This document shows positions 26,903 to 33,556 of a stretch of DNA of 45,954 nt, one piece after another; positions within the stretch are counted from its first letter, which is position 1; each line of letters starts with the position of its first letter. The notes beneath the pieces were generated by a model. That model saw only the letters and a program-made list of their open reading frames with translations. It searched no databases and had not been told where the DNA came from. Made by a program: the position numbers and the translations under genes. This DNA is from a virus: the IMG/VR virus record IMGVR_UViG_3300021962_000192, positions 1 through 45,954 of that record, one strand, 5' to 3'.

Positions 26903-26939
26903 CCAGGTCAACCTGGATGAATGGTTATTCAATTATAAT
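26903..26939 (+). promoter_or_regulatory. Promoter with palindrome in place of -35 box (modification module)
   Basis: TATAAT (26934-26939) lies about 44 bases before ATG 26983. Exactly 17 bases upstream of it ends a perfect palindrome, CCAGGT-CA-ACCTGG (26903-26916), which occupies the -35 position. This suggests a regulator-dependent promoter for the GNAT/glycosyltransferase/oxygenase operon. Confidence 0.45.
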
Positions 26940-26982
26940 TGGATAAACCCAGAATCGCCTAAAGAAAAAAGGAGTGATTGCG

Positions 26983-27456
26983 ATGACAGTGAATGAAGCA
27001 TGGTCAGACATAGTCTCATCTGTAGGTGAAGAATTAGTCACAACACTGTGGGACGACATGGTTAATTTGTTTGGTGAAATTGATATTAACAATAAAGGTT
27101 ATTCGCAACAAATTAAAGAAGTTAGGTCTTCTAAGTGGGGTAATTCACAAACGACTAAATCGGTTAGGTATACACTGTTTAGGGACGAGAGTGGGTATTT
27201 AATCTGTCTACATGCGGGCTACTTAGATGAATCGGGAGTACAGCGCCCGTGGTTTATTGTCACTCACCCAAACCATCAACGTCAAGGACACGCAACAAGA
27301 TTGGCAGATTTTATTATAGGCCAAAGAGAAGAAGAGATTGGTGAAAGTTTTCCATACAAAGGCGCTTGGACCAACATTGAAATGACCCCGGCAAGCTCGG
27401 GATTTGCAAACAAATATGCAAAATCAAAGTTAGCAAGTGGTGACACCAATGTTTAG
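26983..27456 (+). CDS. GNAT-family N-acetyltransferase
   Basis: The start is ATG 26983, with AAAGGAG eight bases upstream. The 157-residue protein has the GNAT signature WFIVTHPNHQRQGHATRLAD, where QRQGHA is the acetyl-CoA pyrophosphate loop ([R/Q]xxGx[G/A]), preceded by a beta strand (LICLHAGYLDESGVQRPW). GNAT enzymes acetylate amines on proteins, sugars or small molecules. First gene of an operon that also encodes a glycosyltransferase and an oxygenase, so acetylation of a sugar or of a virion protein is possible. Confidence 0.72.
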   Translation: MTVNEAWSDIVSSVGEELVTTLWDDMVNLFGEIDINNKGYSQQIKEVRSSKWGNSQTTKSVRYTLFRDESGYLICLHAGYLDESGVQRPWFIVTHPNHQRQGHATRLADFIIGQREEEIGESFPYKGAWTNIEMTPASSGFANKYAKSKLASGDTNV

Positions 27457-27835
27457 CGAAGCTGATATTACATTTAGCCCGGAGAGAGATGGATATCCGG
27501 GCATCGCAATTGCTTTTGTTATTGACGAGGAAGTTGTTTACACAAAATCTTTTAAACCCTCATTCGCTAATGACTTTCTTTTATCTTCCCCTTCTTTCAG
27601 CTCCGGCGAAACAGAAAATATTGTTAATATTATTGCCAATGGTAATTCAGTTAAAATTGCCGTCAATGACATGATGGCAGCAATTTTATTAAGCGAGCCG
27701 TTGATAGTTCAGCTAACACTAGAAAATGGAAAGTATGTACACACGGGCTGGAAATACGGCAATAATAAATTTTATACAAAACAAGTTATTAATGGTCAAT
27801 TAGTGAATTATTACGGAGATGGAACAAGTGACTGA
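27449..27835 (+). CDS. Hypothetical protein
   Basis: About 128 residues from ATG 27449 (GTG 27437 and 27440 are alternatives); it overlaps the GNAT gene by eight bases and the zinc-protein gene by 17. The sequence is beta-rich (YPGIAIAFVIDEEVVYTKSF; PLIVQLTLENGKYVHTGWKY) and looks like a small beta-barrel. No motif recognised. Confidence 0.6.
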   Translation: MFSEADITFSPERDGYPGIAIAFVIDEEVVYTKSFKPSFANDFLLSSPSFSSGETENIVNIIANGNSVKIAVNDMMAAILLSEPLIVQLTLENGKYVHTGWKYGNNKFYTKQVINGQLVNYYGDGTSD

Positions 27836-28061
27836 GAAAACACCCTGGCAAAAATATAAAGAGAAAAACGGCGTAACTTTTTTTGATTTATTAAATCCCG
27901 CATCTCAAAAATCAGATTCAATACTCTCGAAAGCAAGGCTTGAAATTTGTGAATCTTGCGATAAGTATATAGATTCAGTAAAACAATGTAAGGAATGTGG
28001 CTGCATTATGCCACTCAAGGTTCGCCTTGCCAATGCTAAGTGCCCGCTATCTAAATGGTGA
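27819..28061 (+). CDS. Small Cys-rich zinc-binding protein (copy 2)
   Basis: The 80-residue protein (ATG 27819; GTG 27828 is also possible) has the Cys pattern ICESCDKYI, QCKECGCIM, AKCPLSKW, paralogous to the protein encoded at 4591-4770 but with an extra 20-30 residue N-terminus. As with the first copy, it lies directly upstream of oxygenase genes. Probably a one-zinc knuckle; partner unknown. Confidence 0.72.
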   Translation: MEQVTEKTPWQKYKEKNGVTFFDLLNPASQKSDSILSKARLEICESCDKYIDSVKQCKECGCIMPLKVRLANAKCPLSKW

Positions 28062-28064
28062 GGG

Positions 28065-28964
28065 ATGATTTTAAAAAACGGAACGTACGATAAACATACG
28101 ATAATCTACGATACCGATGGCCCAATATCGGTATTTACTAATGTAAAAATTAAAAACAATCCTCACAGCAACGACTTTTTCCCTCTTTGCGGGACCTTTG
28201 TACCAATAACCTGCACACCGCACTATTTTCATTTTTTGAAAGAGTATTACGGATTTTATATTTATTTTAAAAATAAATATGATGCGGATGCGAAGTATCT
28301 TAAAATAGAAAATAGTAGCTATTTTTACCCTGCGTATCAAAATATGGCTCGCGTATGTGGATACTGTTATGACCAGATTTCTGATGGGTTTACATTTAAT
28401 GATTTTTCTAACGCTAATTTAGAAATAGAAAAACTTATTATTTTATTCGATTCTCAAAAATGCATTACTGGTTCTTTGTACAGTCAACCTGACTACTTAA
28501 AAACACCTGGAATAAATACGGCGCTGAGAAATAGCGTTCTTTCAAAAATAAAAAAAACTACGCATAGCAAAAAATTATACCTATCGCGCAAAATAGTTTC
28601 AGAGCATTTACCTAATTTTCCTGTTGATGGCTCTAACGAGCGCCTTCAAAACTGGAAAAACGAACAAATGCGCTTGCGATACGTAGAGCCCACGTTAGAA
28701 GACGGAGTAGAGCAAAAATATTATGATGAAGGTTATGAAATTGTCCAGTTATCCGGTATGGATATTTTAGAACAGGCATCTATGTTTTATAATGCTGAAA
28801 AAATTGTCGGTCCAATCGGTACAGCTTTTTATAATGGTATATTTTCAAGCGAGCAAACTGTTTTTGATGCTTTAATGCTTAATCCAAATTATTTTTATGC
28901 TTTTGACGTAGACATAAAAACAGTTCTTCCCAACGCAGTATTTAGGTACAAATATGATTATTAA
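28065..28964 (+). CDS. GT61-like glycosyltransferase (DUF563 type)
   Basis: This is a 299-residue protein. The N-terminal part has HYFHFLKEYYGFYIYFK, comparable to the 'HWxxDxLPRL' region of GT61 enzymes. The central part has KLYLSRK, and the C-terminal part has YEIVQLSGMDILEQASMFYN followed by KIVGPIGTAFYNGIF, the conserved 'xS..eQv.lf..A..ivG..GagL.n' block of the family. GT61 members transfer pentoses or GlcNAc to glycans or proteins. It overlaps the following oxygenase gene by 11 bases, so the two are likely to act together. The sequence is more AT-rich than the tail genes. Confidence 0.72.
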   Translation: MILKNGTYDKHTIIYDTDGPISVFTNVKIKNNPHSNDFFPLCGTFVPITCTPHYFHFLKEYYGFYIYFKNKYDADAKYLKIENSSYFYPAYQNMARVCGYCYDQISDGFTFNDFSNANLEIEKLIILFDSQKCITGSLYSQPDYLKTPGINTALRNSVLSKIKKTTHSKKLYLSRKIVSEHLPNFPVDGSNERLQNWKNEQMRLRYVEPTLEDGVEQKYYDEGYEIVQLSGMDILEQASMFYNAEKIVGPIGTAFYNGIFSSEQTVFDALMLNPNYFYAFDVDIKTVLPNAVFRYKYDY

Positions 28965-30276
28965 AGAAGAGGCTTACCCATTACCTGATTTAGGTGTTGA
29001 GCCGCATCTGGTAAAAAATTTTTTCCCCGAAGATTTATTTTTGAAAGTAAAAAAACAAATTCAAGATACTGGCATGGGCACCGAAAAGGGAACATACTAT
29101 CCAATGATGGGTAGATGGGGTTCTGGAATCACCCCAAGTAAAGACGTGGAAGACTACGTTCTAAACGCAGTAAGAAAAATTTTTAATAATGACACCCTTG
29201 TCCCCGCTTATCACTACACAGTAATGTATCAAAGGAAAGATGGATGTATCCCCAATCTCTGGGAGCATTTAGACCAAAATGGTTCTCAAATATCAATAAA
29301 TATAGCCATAGAAAATACGGCAAATTGGCCGTTAATAGTTGACGGTCAAGAATTTTACCAAAACCCAAATGACGCTGTTATTTTTTGCGGACAACAGCAC
29401 TCACATGCAAGACCTCCATACCCAACAAACGATGAAAATTTGTGCACAACTCAACTATTCATGCATTTCAGCACCCCAAATCATTGGATTCAAAATCAAG
29501 CTTTCGGGACCATTCACGATTATGGGCTAGATGGTGATATAAGGTTTTTTAACAAAAATAGATACTTGCCCCTCCCGGACCCTCCGTTTAACCAACCAAT
29601 AGGAAAAGACCAAGACTATTCCGGGGTTTTGCATTATTACGACTTGATTGTCGGTGATTTTTTTGACACCGAATCAGAGTTGAGTGAATTAAATATTTTC
29701 TCTGTTCAAAAACTAGCTCCAGGTATTTTGCTTTATAAAACATCCAAAAAGTCAGCCCGCATTATAAAAGGTTTAGTTCAAAATGCGATATTTAAACAAT
29801 GGCGTCAAGCAGAAGTTGTTTTTAGCAACAATCAAACAGGAGTTGATTATAGTGCCCGGAACTGTTTCAACTATTTTTTGAACGAAAAGCAAGATGATTG
29901 CCATCCGCAAGACCCAATCGTTAGGGCAAAAAAATCTTTAGAATTAGGGATAAATGCAGTTGTTGAAAATTACAGAAAATTACATCATCTAACTCCTTTA
30001 AATTCTGACTCAACGGTACTTTTGAGATATGAGGAAGGCGGGATGTTTCATAATCATTTTGATGTAGCCCCGTCATTCCCTCGCGTTGTTTCTGTATCTA
30101 TGTTCTTGAACGAAGACTTTACTGGTGGCGAATTAGAATTCAAAGAATTCGGTCTTAAGGTAAAACCGGAATCAGGCGATATTTTGGTTTTCCCGTCATC
30201 TTTTCCTTACATGCATGAAGTACGCCCAGTAACTATGGGAATCAGATATTCAGTGGTTAAATGGTATAGTTTTTGA
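28954..30276 (+). CDS. Two-domain Fe(II)/2OG oxygenase, prolyl 4-hydroxylase-like
   Basis: The 440-residue protein carries two oxygenase folds. The C-terminal one is complete: His368-x-Asp370 (HNHFD), FTGGELEF, GDILVFPSS, His421 (YMHEVRP) and Arg431 (MGIRYSVVKW), typical of prolyl 4-hydroxylases. The N-terminal one has His105-x-Asp107 (LWEHLDQ) and a distal His149/His151 (QQHSHARPPY) but no clear Arg, so it may be a divergent catalytic or substrate-binding copy. It overlaps the glycosyltransferase gene. Hydroxylation followed by glycosylation of the nearby TPPV tail protein is a reasonable hypothesis. Confidence 0.85.
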   Translation: MIIKEEAYPLPDLGVEPHLVKNFFPEDLFLKVKKQIQDTGMGTEKGTYYPMMGRWGSGITPSKDVEDYVLNAVRKIFNNDTLVPAYHYTVMYQRKDGCIPNLWEHLDQNGSQISINIAIENTANWPLIVDGQEFYQNPNDAVIFCGQQHSHARPPYPTNDENLCTTQLFMHFSTPNHWIQNQAFGTIHDYGLDGDIRFFNKNRYLPLPDPPFNQPIGKDQDYSGVLHYYDLIVGDFFDTESELSELNIFSVQKLAPGILLYKTSKKSARIIKGLVQNAIFKQWRQAEVVFSNNQTGVDYSARNCFNYFLNEKQDDCHPQDPIVRAKKSLELGINAVVENYRKLHHLTPLNSDSTVLLRYEEGGMFHNHFDVAPSFPRVVSVSMFLNEDFTGGELEFKEFGLKVKPESGDILVFPSSFPYMHEVRPVTMGIRYSVVKWYSF

Positions 30277-30295
30277 GGCTATAAGCCTTAATTTT
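30276..30295 (+). terminator. Rho-independent terminator after oxygenase gene
   Basis: AGGCT (30276-30280), ATA, AGCCT (30284-30288), then TAATTTT. The hairpin starts on the stop codon of the oxygenase gene and ends the modification operon. Confidence 0.55.
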
Positions 30296-30298
30296 GGG

Positions 30299-30304
30299 TA
30301 TACT
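30299..30304 (+). promoter_or_regulatory. -10 box of the small coiled-coil gene, leaderless geometry
   Basis: TATACT (30299-30304) is six bases before ATG 30311, with no Shine-Dalgarno sequence. It follows immediately after the terminator. Confidence 0.45.
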
Positions 30305-30310
30305 ACACCT

Positions 30311-30466
30311 ATGATACAACCAGACGCCAACGCAATAGTTAATGAATTGACCGCAACAGTAGCCAATTTGGTAAAGGAAAATGCCATCTTGAAAGCGACT
30401 ATCACGGCTTATCAGCAAGAATCCCTTGCAAAAAAGATTAATGAAAAAATGTTGGAACAGCAGTAA
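30311..30466 (+). CDS. Small coiled-coil protein
   Basis: The 51-residue protein starts MIQPDANAIVNELTATVANL. Heptad-like hydrophobics (VNELTATVANLVKENAILKA) predict a single long helix that dimerises. Short proteins of this kind occur near replication genes in phages. The start is fixed by the TATACT box six bases upstream. No function assigned. Confidence 0.6.
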   Translation: MIQPDANAIVNELTATVANLVKENAILKATITAYQQESLAKKINEKMLEQQ

Positions 30467-30481
30467 CCCAACACATATACT
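30452..30481 (+). promoter_or_regulatory. Promoter for DNA-metabolism operon
   Basis: TTGGAA (30452-30457), 18-base spacer, TATACT (30476-30481). It lies inside and just after the small coiled-coil gene. The downstream ATG 30512 has a strong AAGGAGG site, so this promoter has a normal leader. Confidence 0.5.
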
Positions 30482-30511
30482 CGGTATCCACAAACAAGTT
30501 AAGGAGGGCGT

Positions 30512-31363
30512 ATGCCTATAAACTTCGATGATTACCTATCCACCTCAGTTAGGTGGGCTTTATTCAAGGCTGATTGGCCAGATGCGAGTGTTGAATTTTC
30601 TGAAGGTTCAGCTATCGACACGGGAATTCCAGCAGCCTTTTCCAAGAAGGAAGAAAGAGTTTGCATTGCGACGATTACTCGTCATGCAGATGACAACAGA
30701 CCGATAATTGGCTACAAGACAGTATCGGATGCCAAAGTCAGAGATACTGATGGCTGGAATACTCTTTGCTCAAAGGCAATGGGTCGTGCTTTGAAAAAAG
30801 CTGGATATCCAGACACCATGACTGACCTGAAGCTTCTTATGCGATTCCGTGAGGTTAATGGCAAGTCCAGCAATGACGTTGCCACAAATGCAATTACGGA
30901 TGTTTCGGTGAAATCAAATGTTGCAGGGCAAAAGATTGAAACCCCTCAACTCAAGATTGAGTCAAAGGAAAATCCAGTTAAGTCTAAAACTGACTGGCGT
31001 TCCGACAACGAAAGAGAAGAAGCGCACAAATTGTTTAAACAGATGTGCTCAGGCTTAACTCCTGACGAGTTGGAAGCTCTTCGAGATGCTCACGAAAAGC
31101 TAAATAATCGTTTGTGGCCTATGCCAAAAGCAGAACTAAATGCGATGATTGTAAACCTCGAAGGCATCCGTTCAGCCAGCAAAGACAGTTCTCAAATGAT
31201 TGAGACATCGGTCTTGGTGACAATGTTTAATTTCTTGTCAGAGAACGCGAAAGCCATCGTCATCAAATCGTTCGGCGAAATTTCCACTTGGCCTGAATCG
31301 GTAACTGAAAAAGAATACAACAAGATGATGGATGTGTTTGAAACCGCATCCGAGCAAGAGTGA
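30512..31363 (+). CDS. Probable single-strand annealing/recombination-type protein
   Basis: In this 283-residue protein, the N-terminal domain (DDYLSTSVRWALFKADWPDA) and the segment WNTLCSKAMGRALKKAGYPD resemble phage recombination mediators of the Rad52/Sak type, in which '..K..GRALK.AGYP' lies in the DNA-binding core. A polar linker near 125-160 separates it from a helical C-terminal part. The best ribosome binding site in the region (AAGGAGG) implies abundant expression, consistent with a ssDNA-annealing role. The family call is tentative. Confidence 0.5.
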   Translation: MPINFDDYLSTSVRWALFKADWPDASVEFSEGSAIDTGIPAAFSKKEERVCIATITRHADDNRPIIGYKTVSDAKVRDTDGWNTLCSKAMGRALKKAGYPDTMTDLKLLMRFREVNGKSSNDVATNAITDVSVKSNVAGQKIETPQLKIESKENPVKSKTDWRSDNEREEAHKLFKQMCSGLTPDELEALRDAHEKLNNRLWPMPKAELNAMIVNLEGIRSASKDSSQMIETSVLVTMFNFLSENAKAIVIKSFGEISTWPESVTEKEYNKMMDVFETASEQE

Positions 31364-31698
31364 GTGTTGATTCATTAGCGGTAAAAGTAGTCGGGTTATC
31401 TTTTTGTAAGGATTACCCAAACAACATTTTTGGTCTTGCAAAAGACGGGAAAATGGTGTCGCGAAAATGCTCGCTAATTAGAGAACGACATAACCAGCAC
31501 GACACTAATTCTATTCGTGTAGATATTGACGATAAGCAGTTTGGTTATTTGCCAAAACTGATTAGTTCTGTTATTGCCAAGGAGATAGACGAAGGCGCCG
31601 CATGGCGAGCAGAAATTGACTCCTTGCTAGTTTCAGTACAAAACCCAAACCAGCCTGGCTTAAAACTATTTCTTTGGAGAGATGATGCAAATTCGTGA
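31360..31698 (+). CDS. HIRAN-domain protein
   Basis: The 112-residue protein starts GTG 31360, overlapping the previous stop (GTGA). VKVVGLSFCK..., CSLIRERHNQHDTNSIRVD and KQFGYLPKLISSVIAKEID match the HIRAN domain, which binds 3' ends of single-stranded DNA at stalled forks in HLTF and also occurs alone in phages. The SNF2 helicase of this phage (12201-14405) lacks a HIRAN domain, so a trans-acting pair is possible. Confidence 0.75.
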   Translation: MSVDSLAVKVVGLSFCKDYPNNIFGLAKDGKMVSRKCSLIRERHNQHDTNSIRVDIDDKQFGYLPKLISSVIAKEIDEGAAWRAEIDSLLVSVQNPNQPGLKLFLWRDDANS

Positions 31699-32224
31699 CG
31701 CACTAGAACAATCAATAATTATCCTCAAGGAATCAATTGGCTCAACCATTGAGCGTTTAGAAAATGATTCAGAGGAATTTAACCCAAACGAAGCATTTGA
31801 CGGTTTGGTTTTATTCGCTGAGGCCAAAGCCCAATTACGAGAATACGAAACCCGTTTAAACCAATTGATGGTTTTGTATATGCGACAACAGGGCGAGCGA
31901 GCTTTGTTTTTTGGGGATATGGTTGCCGAGCGAAGAATATCGTCGACTAGAAAAAATTGGGAACACAAAACCCTGCTTGAAGCAGTTGTTAATAAATCAC
32001 TTTCTGAGGAATCAGCTTCCGTGGTTGACCCATCTACTGGAGAGGTTTTAGACCTTTCTTACTATGCAAAACCGCTAATTGACAATGTCGTCAGAAACCT
32101 TGCTGTAGCAGCAGCTATTCGTGACTGGCGTGTAACCGCATTGAAGGCAATGATTCCAGGACTCAATCCAGATGATTTTTGTGAAGTAGAAAAAGCGGAG
32201 CGCGTTTCAATTAGGAAGAAGTAA
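31682..32224 (+). CDS. Hypothetical protein of replication operon
   Basis: The 180-residue protein has a GGAGAG site just before ATG 31682 and overlaps the HIRAN gene by 17 bases. It is mostly helical (IERLENDSEEFNPNEAFDGL; AKAQLREYETRLNQLMVLYM) with an acidic middle and basic C-terminus. No family recognised. Confidence 0.6.
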   Translation: MMQIRDALEQSIIILKESIGSTIERLENDSEEFNPNEAFDGLVLFAEAKAQLREYETRLNQLMVLYMRQQGERALFFGDMVAERRISSTRKNWEHKTLLEAVVNKSLSEESASVVDPSTGEVLDLSYYAKPLIDNVVRNLAVAAAIRDWRVTALKAMIPGLNPDDFCEVEKAERVSIRKK

Positions 32225-32226
32225 AG

Positions 32227-32886
32227 ATGTCATTTGAAGTCATGACGACCGTGATTCAAAAGTCAAAATCAAAAAACTCTTCTCGATTAGTGCTTCTTGC
32301 TTTGGCTAATTCAGCTGATTCAAATGGGTGCGGAGAATGGCCTGATGCTGAATACTTAAGAAAGTGGGCCAACTGCTCTAAGATTGTTTTGGACAACTCG
32401 GTTGAGCAGTTAGTGGCCTCTGATGAGCTGCATTTAATTCCAAAGGCTGATGACCCCAAGTCTTTCAAAATTAATCTAGAACAACAAGTTGCGCGGAAAA
32501 AATCCTCAAGCAAGGTTAGTTCGGTGGCAGGAAAATCAATTGAGCGCCCCCGAAATATAATCTGGGACGCAGTTCTTGGGGCTTGCGGAGTTAACCCAAT
32601 GAAGCTGAACACTCACGAAAAAGCAAGATATGGCAAGGTCGTAAAAATGTTGAATGAAAATGGAGCTACGGTTCAACAAATTTTTGAAAGAGCAAAAATA
32701 TTTAAACTTAAATTTTCTTACATGCAGATTTCGCCGATGGTTTTAGCTAGTCGATGGTCTGAGCTTGACCCTGAAAGTAACGCAAATCTTGTTTCTGGGG
32801 AATCAGTTCCAAAATCTTGGGATGTCATTCGTCAGGCGATGGAAGAACAAAACTTAAACGAAGAAAACCCAAAACAGATAGGCTAA
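32227..32886 (+). CDS. Helix-turn-helix protein, possible replication initiator/organiser
   Basis: The 219-residue protein begins two bases after the preceding stop. Residues about 20-75 (RLVLLALANSADSNGCGEWP and the following KWANCSKIVLDNSVEQLV) form a winged helix-turn-helix like those at the N-terminus of phage replication organisers ('ready for a short-lived cell, graded list of conditions'). The second half has a conserved helical domain (PRNIIWDAVLGACGVNPMKL). Location before a helicase-loader-like gene supports a replication role. Confidence 0.5.
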   Translation: MSFEVMTTVIQKSKSKNSSRLVLLALANSADSNGCGEWPDAEYLRKWANCSKIVLDNSVEQLVASDELHLIPKADDPKSFKINLEQQVARKKSSSKVSSVAGKSIERPRNIIWDAVLGACGVNPMKLNTHEKARYGKVVKMLNENGATVQQIFERAKIFKLKFSYMQISPMVLASRWSELDPESNANLVSGESVPKSWDVIRQAMEEQNLNEENPKQIG

Positions 32887-32890
32887 AAAA

Positions 32891-33175
32891 ATGAAATCTG
32901 CCGAAACAGAGCTTAGAAAAAAAATAAACGAACACCTGGAATCAATGGGTGAAAGTGTTTTGCTAATGGACGGATTTGATGAAGCGCTAATCGGGTTCTC
33001 TCAAAGGATAAATGAACCACTCTTGGCCGTTTACTCATGGCAAAAAATGATTGACCTGTGTATGTCTAGGGATAAAATGGAATTTGAGCAAGCAGAAGAA
33101 TATGTAAGCTACAACTGCATAGGCGCTTGGGTTGGCGAGCAGACGCCAATCATAGTAATGCCTTTGGATTATTAG
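32891..33175 (+). CDS. Conserved phage hypothetical protein
   Basis: The 94-residue protein has the pattern MDGFDEALIGFSQRINEPLL, then AVYSWQKMIDLCMSRDKMEF, then VSYNCIGAWVGEQTPIIV. Proteins of this DGFD-ALIG...G-WVGE-TP type are widespread in phages, with no known function. Spacing to its neighbours is four and ten bases. Confidence 0.7.
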   Translation: MKSAETELRKKINEHLESMGESVLLMDGFDEALIGFSQRINEPLLAVYSWQKMIDLCMSRDKMEFEQAEEYVSYNCIGAWVGEQTPIIVMPLDY

Positions 33176-33185
33176 GATTGCTTAT

Positions 33186-33536
33186 ATGAGTCCAACAGAA
33201 GCTTATAAAATTGTTGCTGAGTTAGCCATCTGCTATCCCACTAAAAAAATGGTGGTTGAAGAGGTAAGGCGTTGGGAGTCCAACTTGAGAGATTTTGATT
33301 ATTCGGATGCCCAGCAGGCCGTCAAGAATATTGAGAATAATTCAAAGTTCTTTCCAAGCTGGGCTGAGTTTCGTGAAGAAATTGTTCTGATTCAAAAGAA
33401 GAGGCTTGAAAAGCAAAGATTTTTAGAAATTGAAGCTCAGTCCAAAGACCAACCAGAACAATCCGAAGAAGATAAAGAGAAAATAAGAGAACAGATTAGA
33501 TTGATTAAAGAAATCACTAGTAAATACGCCCGGTAA
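33186..33536 (+). CDS. Helicase-loader/inhibitor-like protein (G39P type)
   Basis: The 116-residue protein resembles phage replicative helicase loaders: YKIVAELAICYPTKKMVVEE, RRWESNLRDFDYSDAQQAVK, NNSKFFPSWAEFREEI matches the 'W...L.d.dy..a..al......kfpPs..e.' layout. The C-terminal third is a charged helix. A role in loading a helicase at the phage origin is inferred. The helicase itself is not in the window. Confidence 0.5.
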   Translation: MSPTEAYKIVAELAICYPTKKMVVEEVRRWESNLRDFDYSDAQQAVKNIENNSKFFPSWAEFREEIVLIQKKRLEKQRFLEIEAQSKDQPEQSEEDKEKIREQIRLIKEITSKYAR

Positions 33537-33543
33537 TTTAGGC

Positions 33544-33549
33544 TATACT
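33544..33549 (+). promoter_or_regulatory. -10 box of the ParB gene, leaderless geometry
   Basis: TATACT (33544-33549) is seven bases before ATG 33557; no Shine-Dalgarno sequence. The following genes up to 37961 overlap or are closely spaced, so this may drive the whole ParB-methyltransferase-CmoA operon. Confidence 0.45.
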
Positions 33550-33556
33550 CTCGGCC

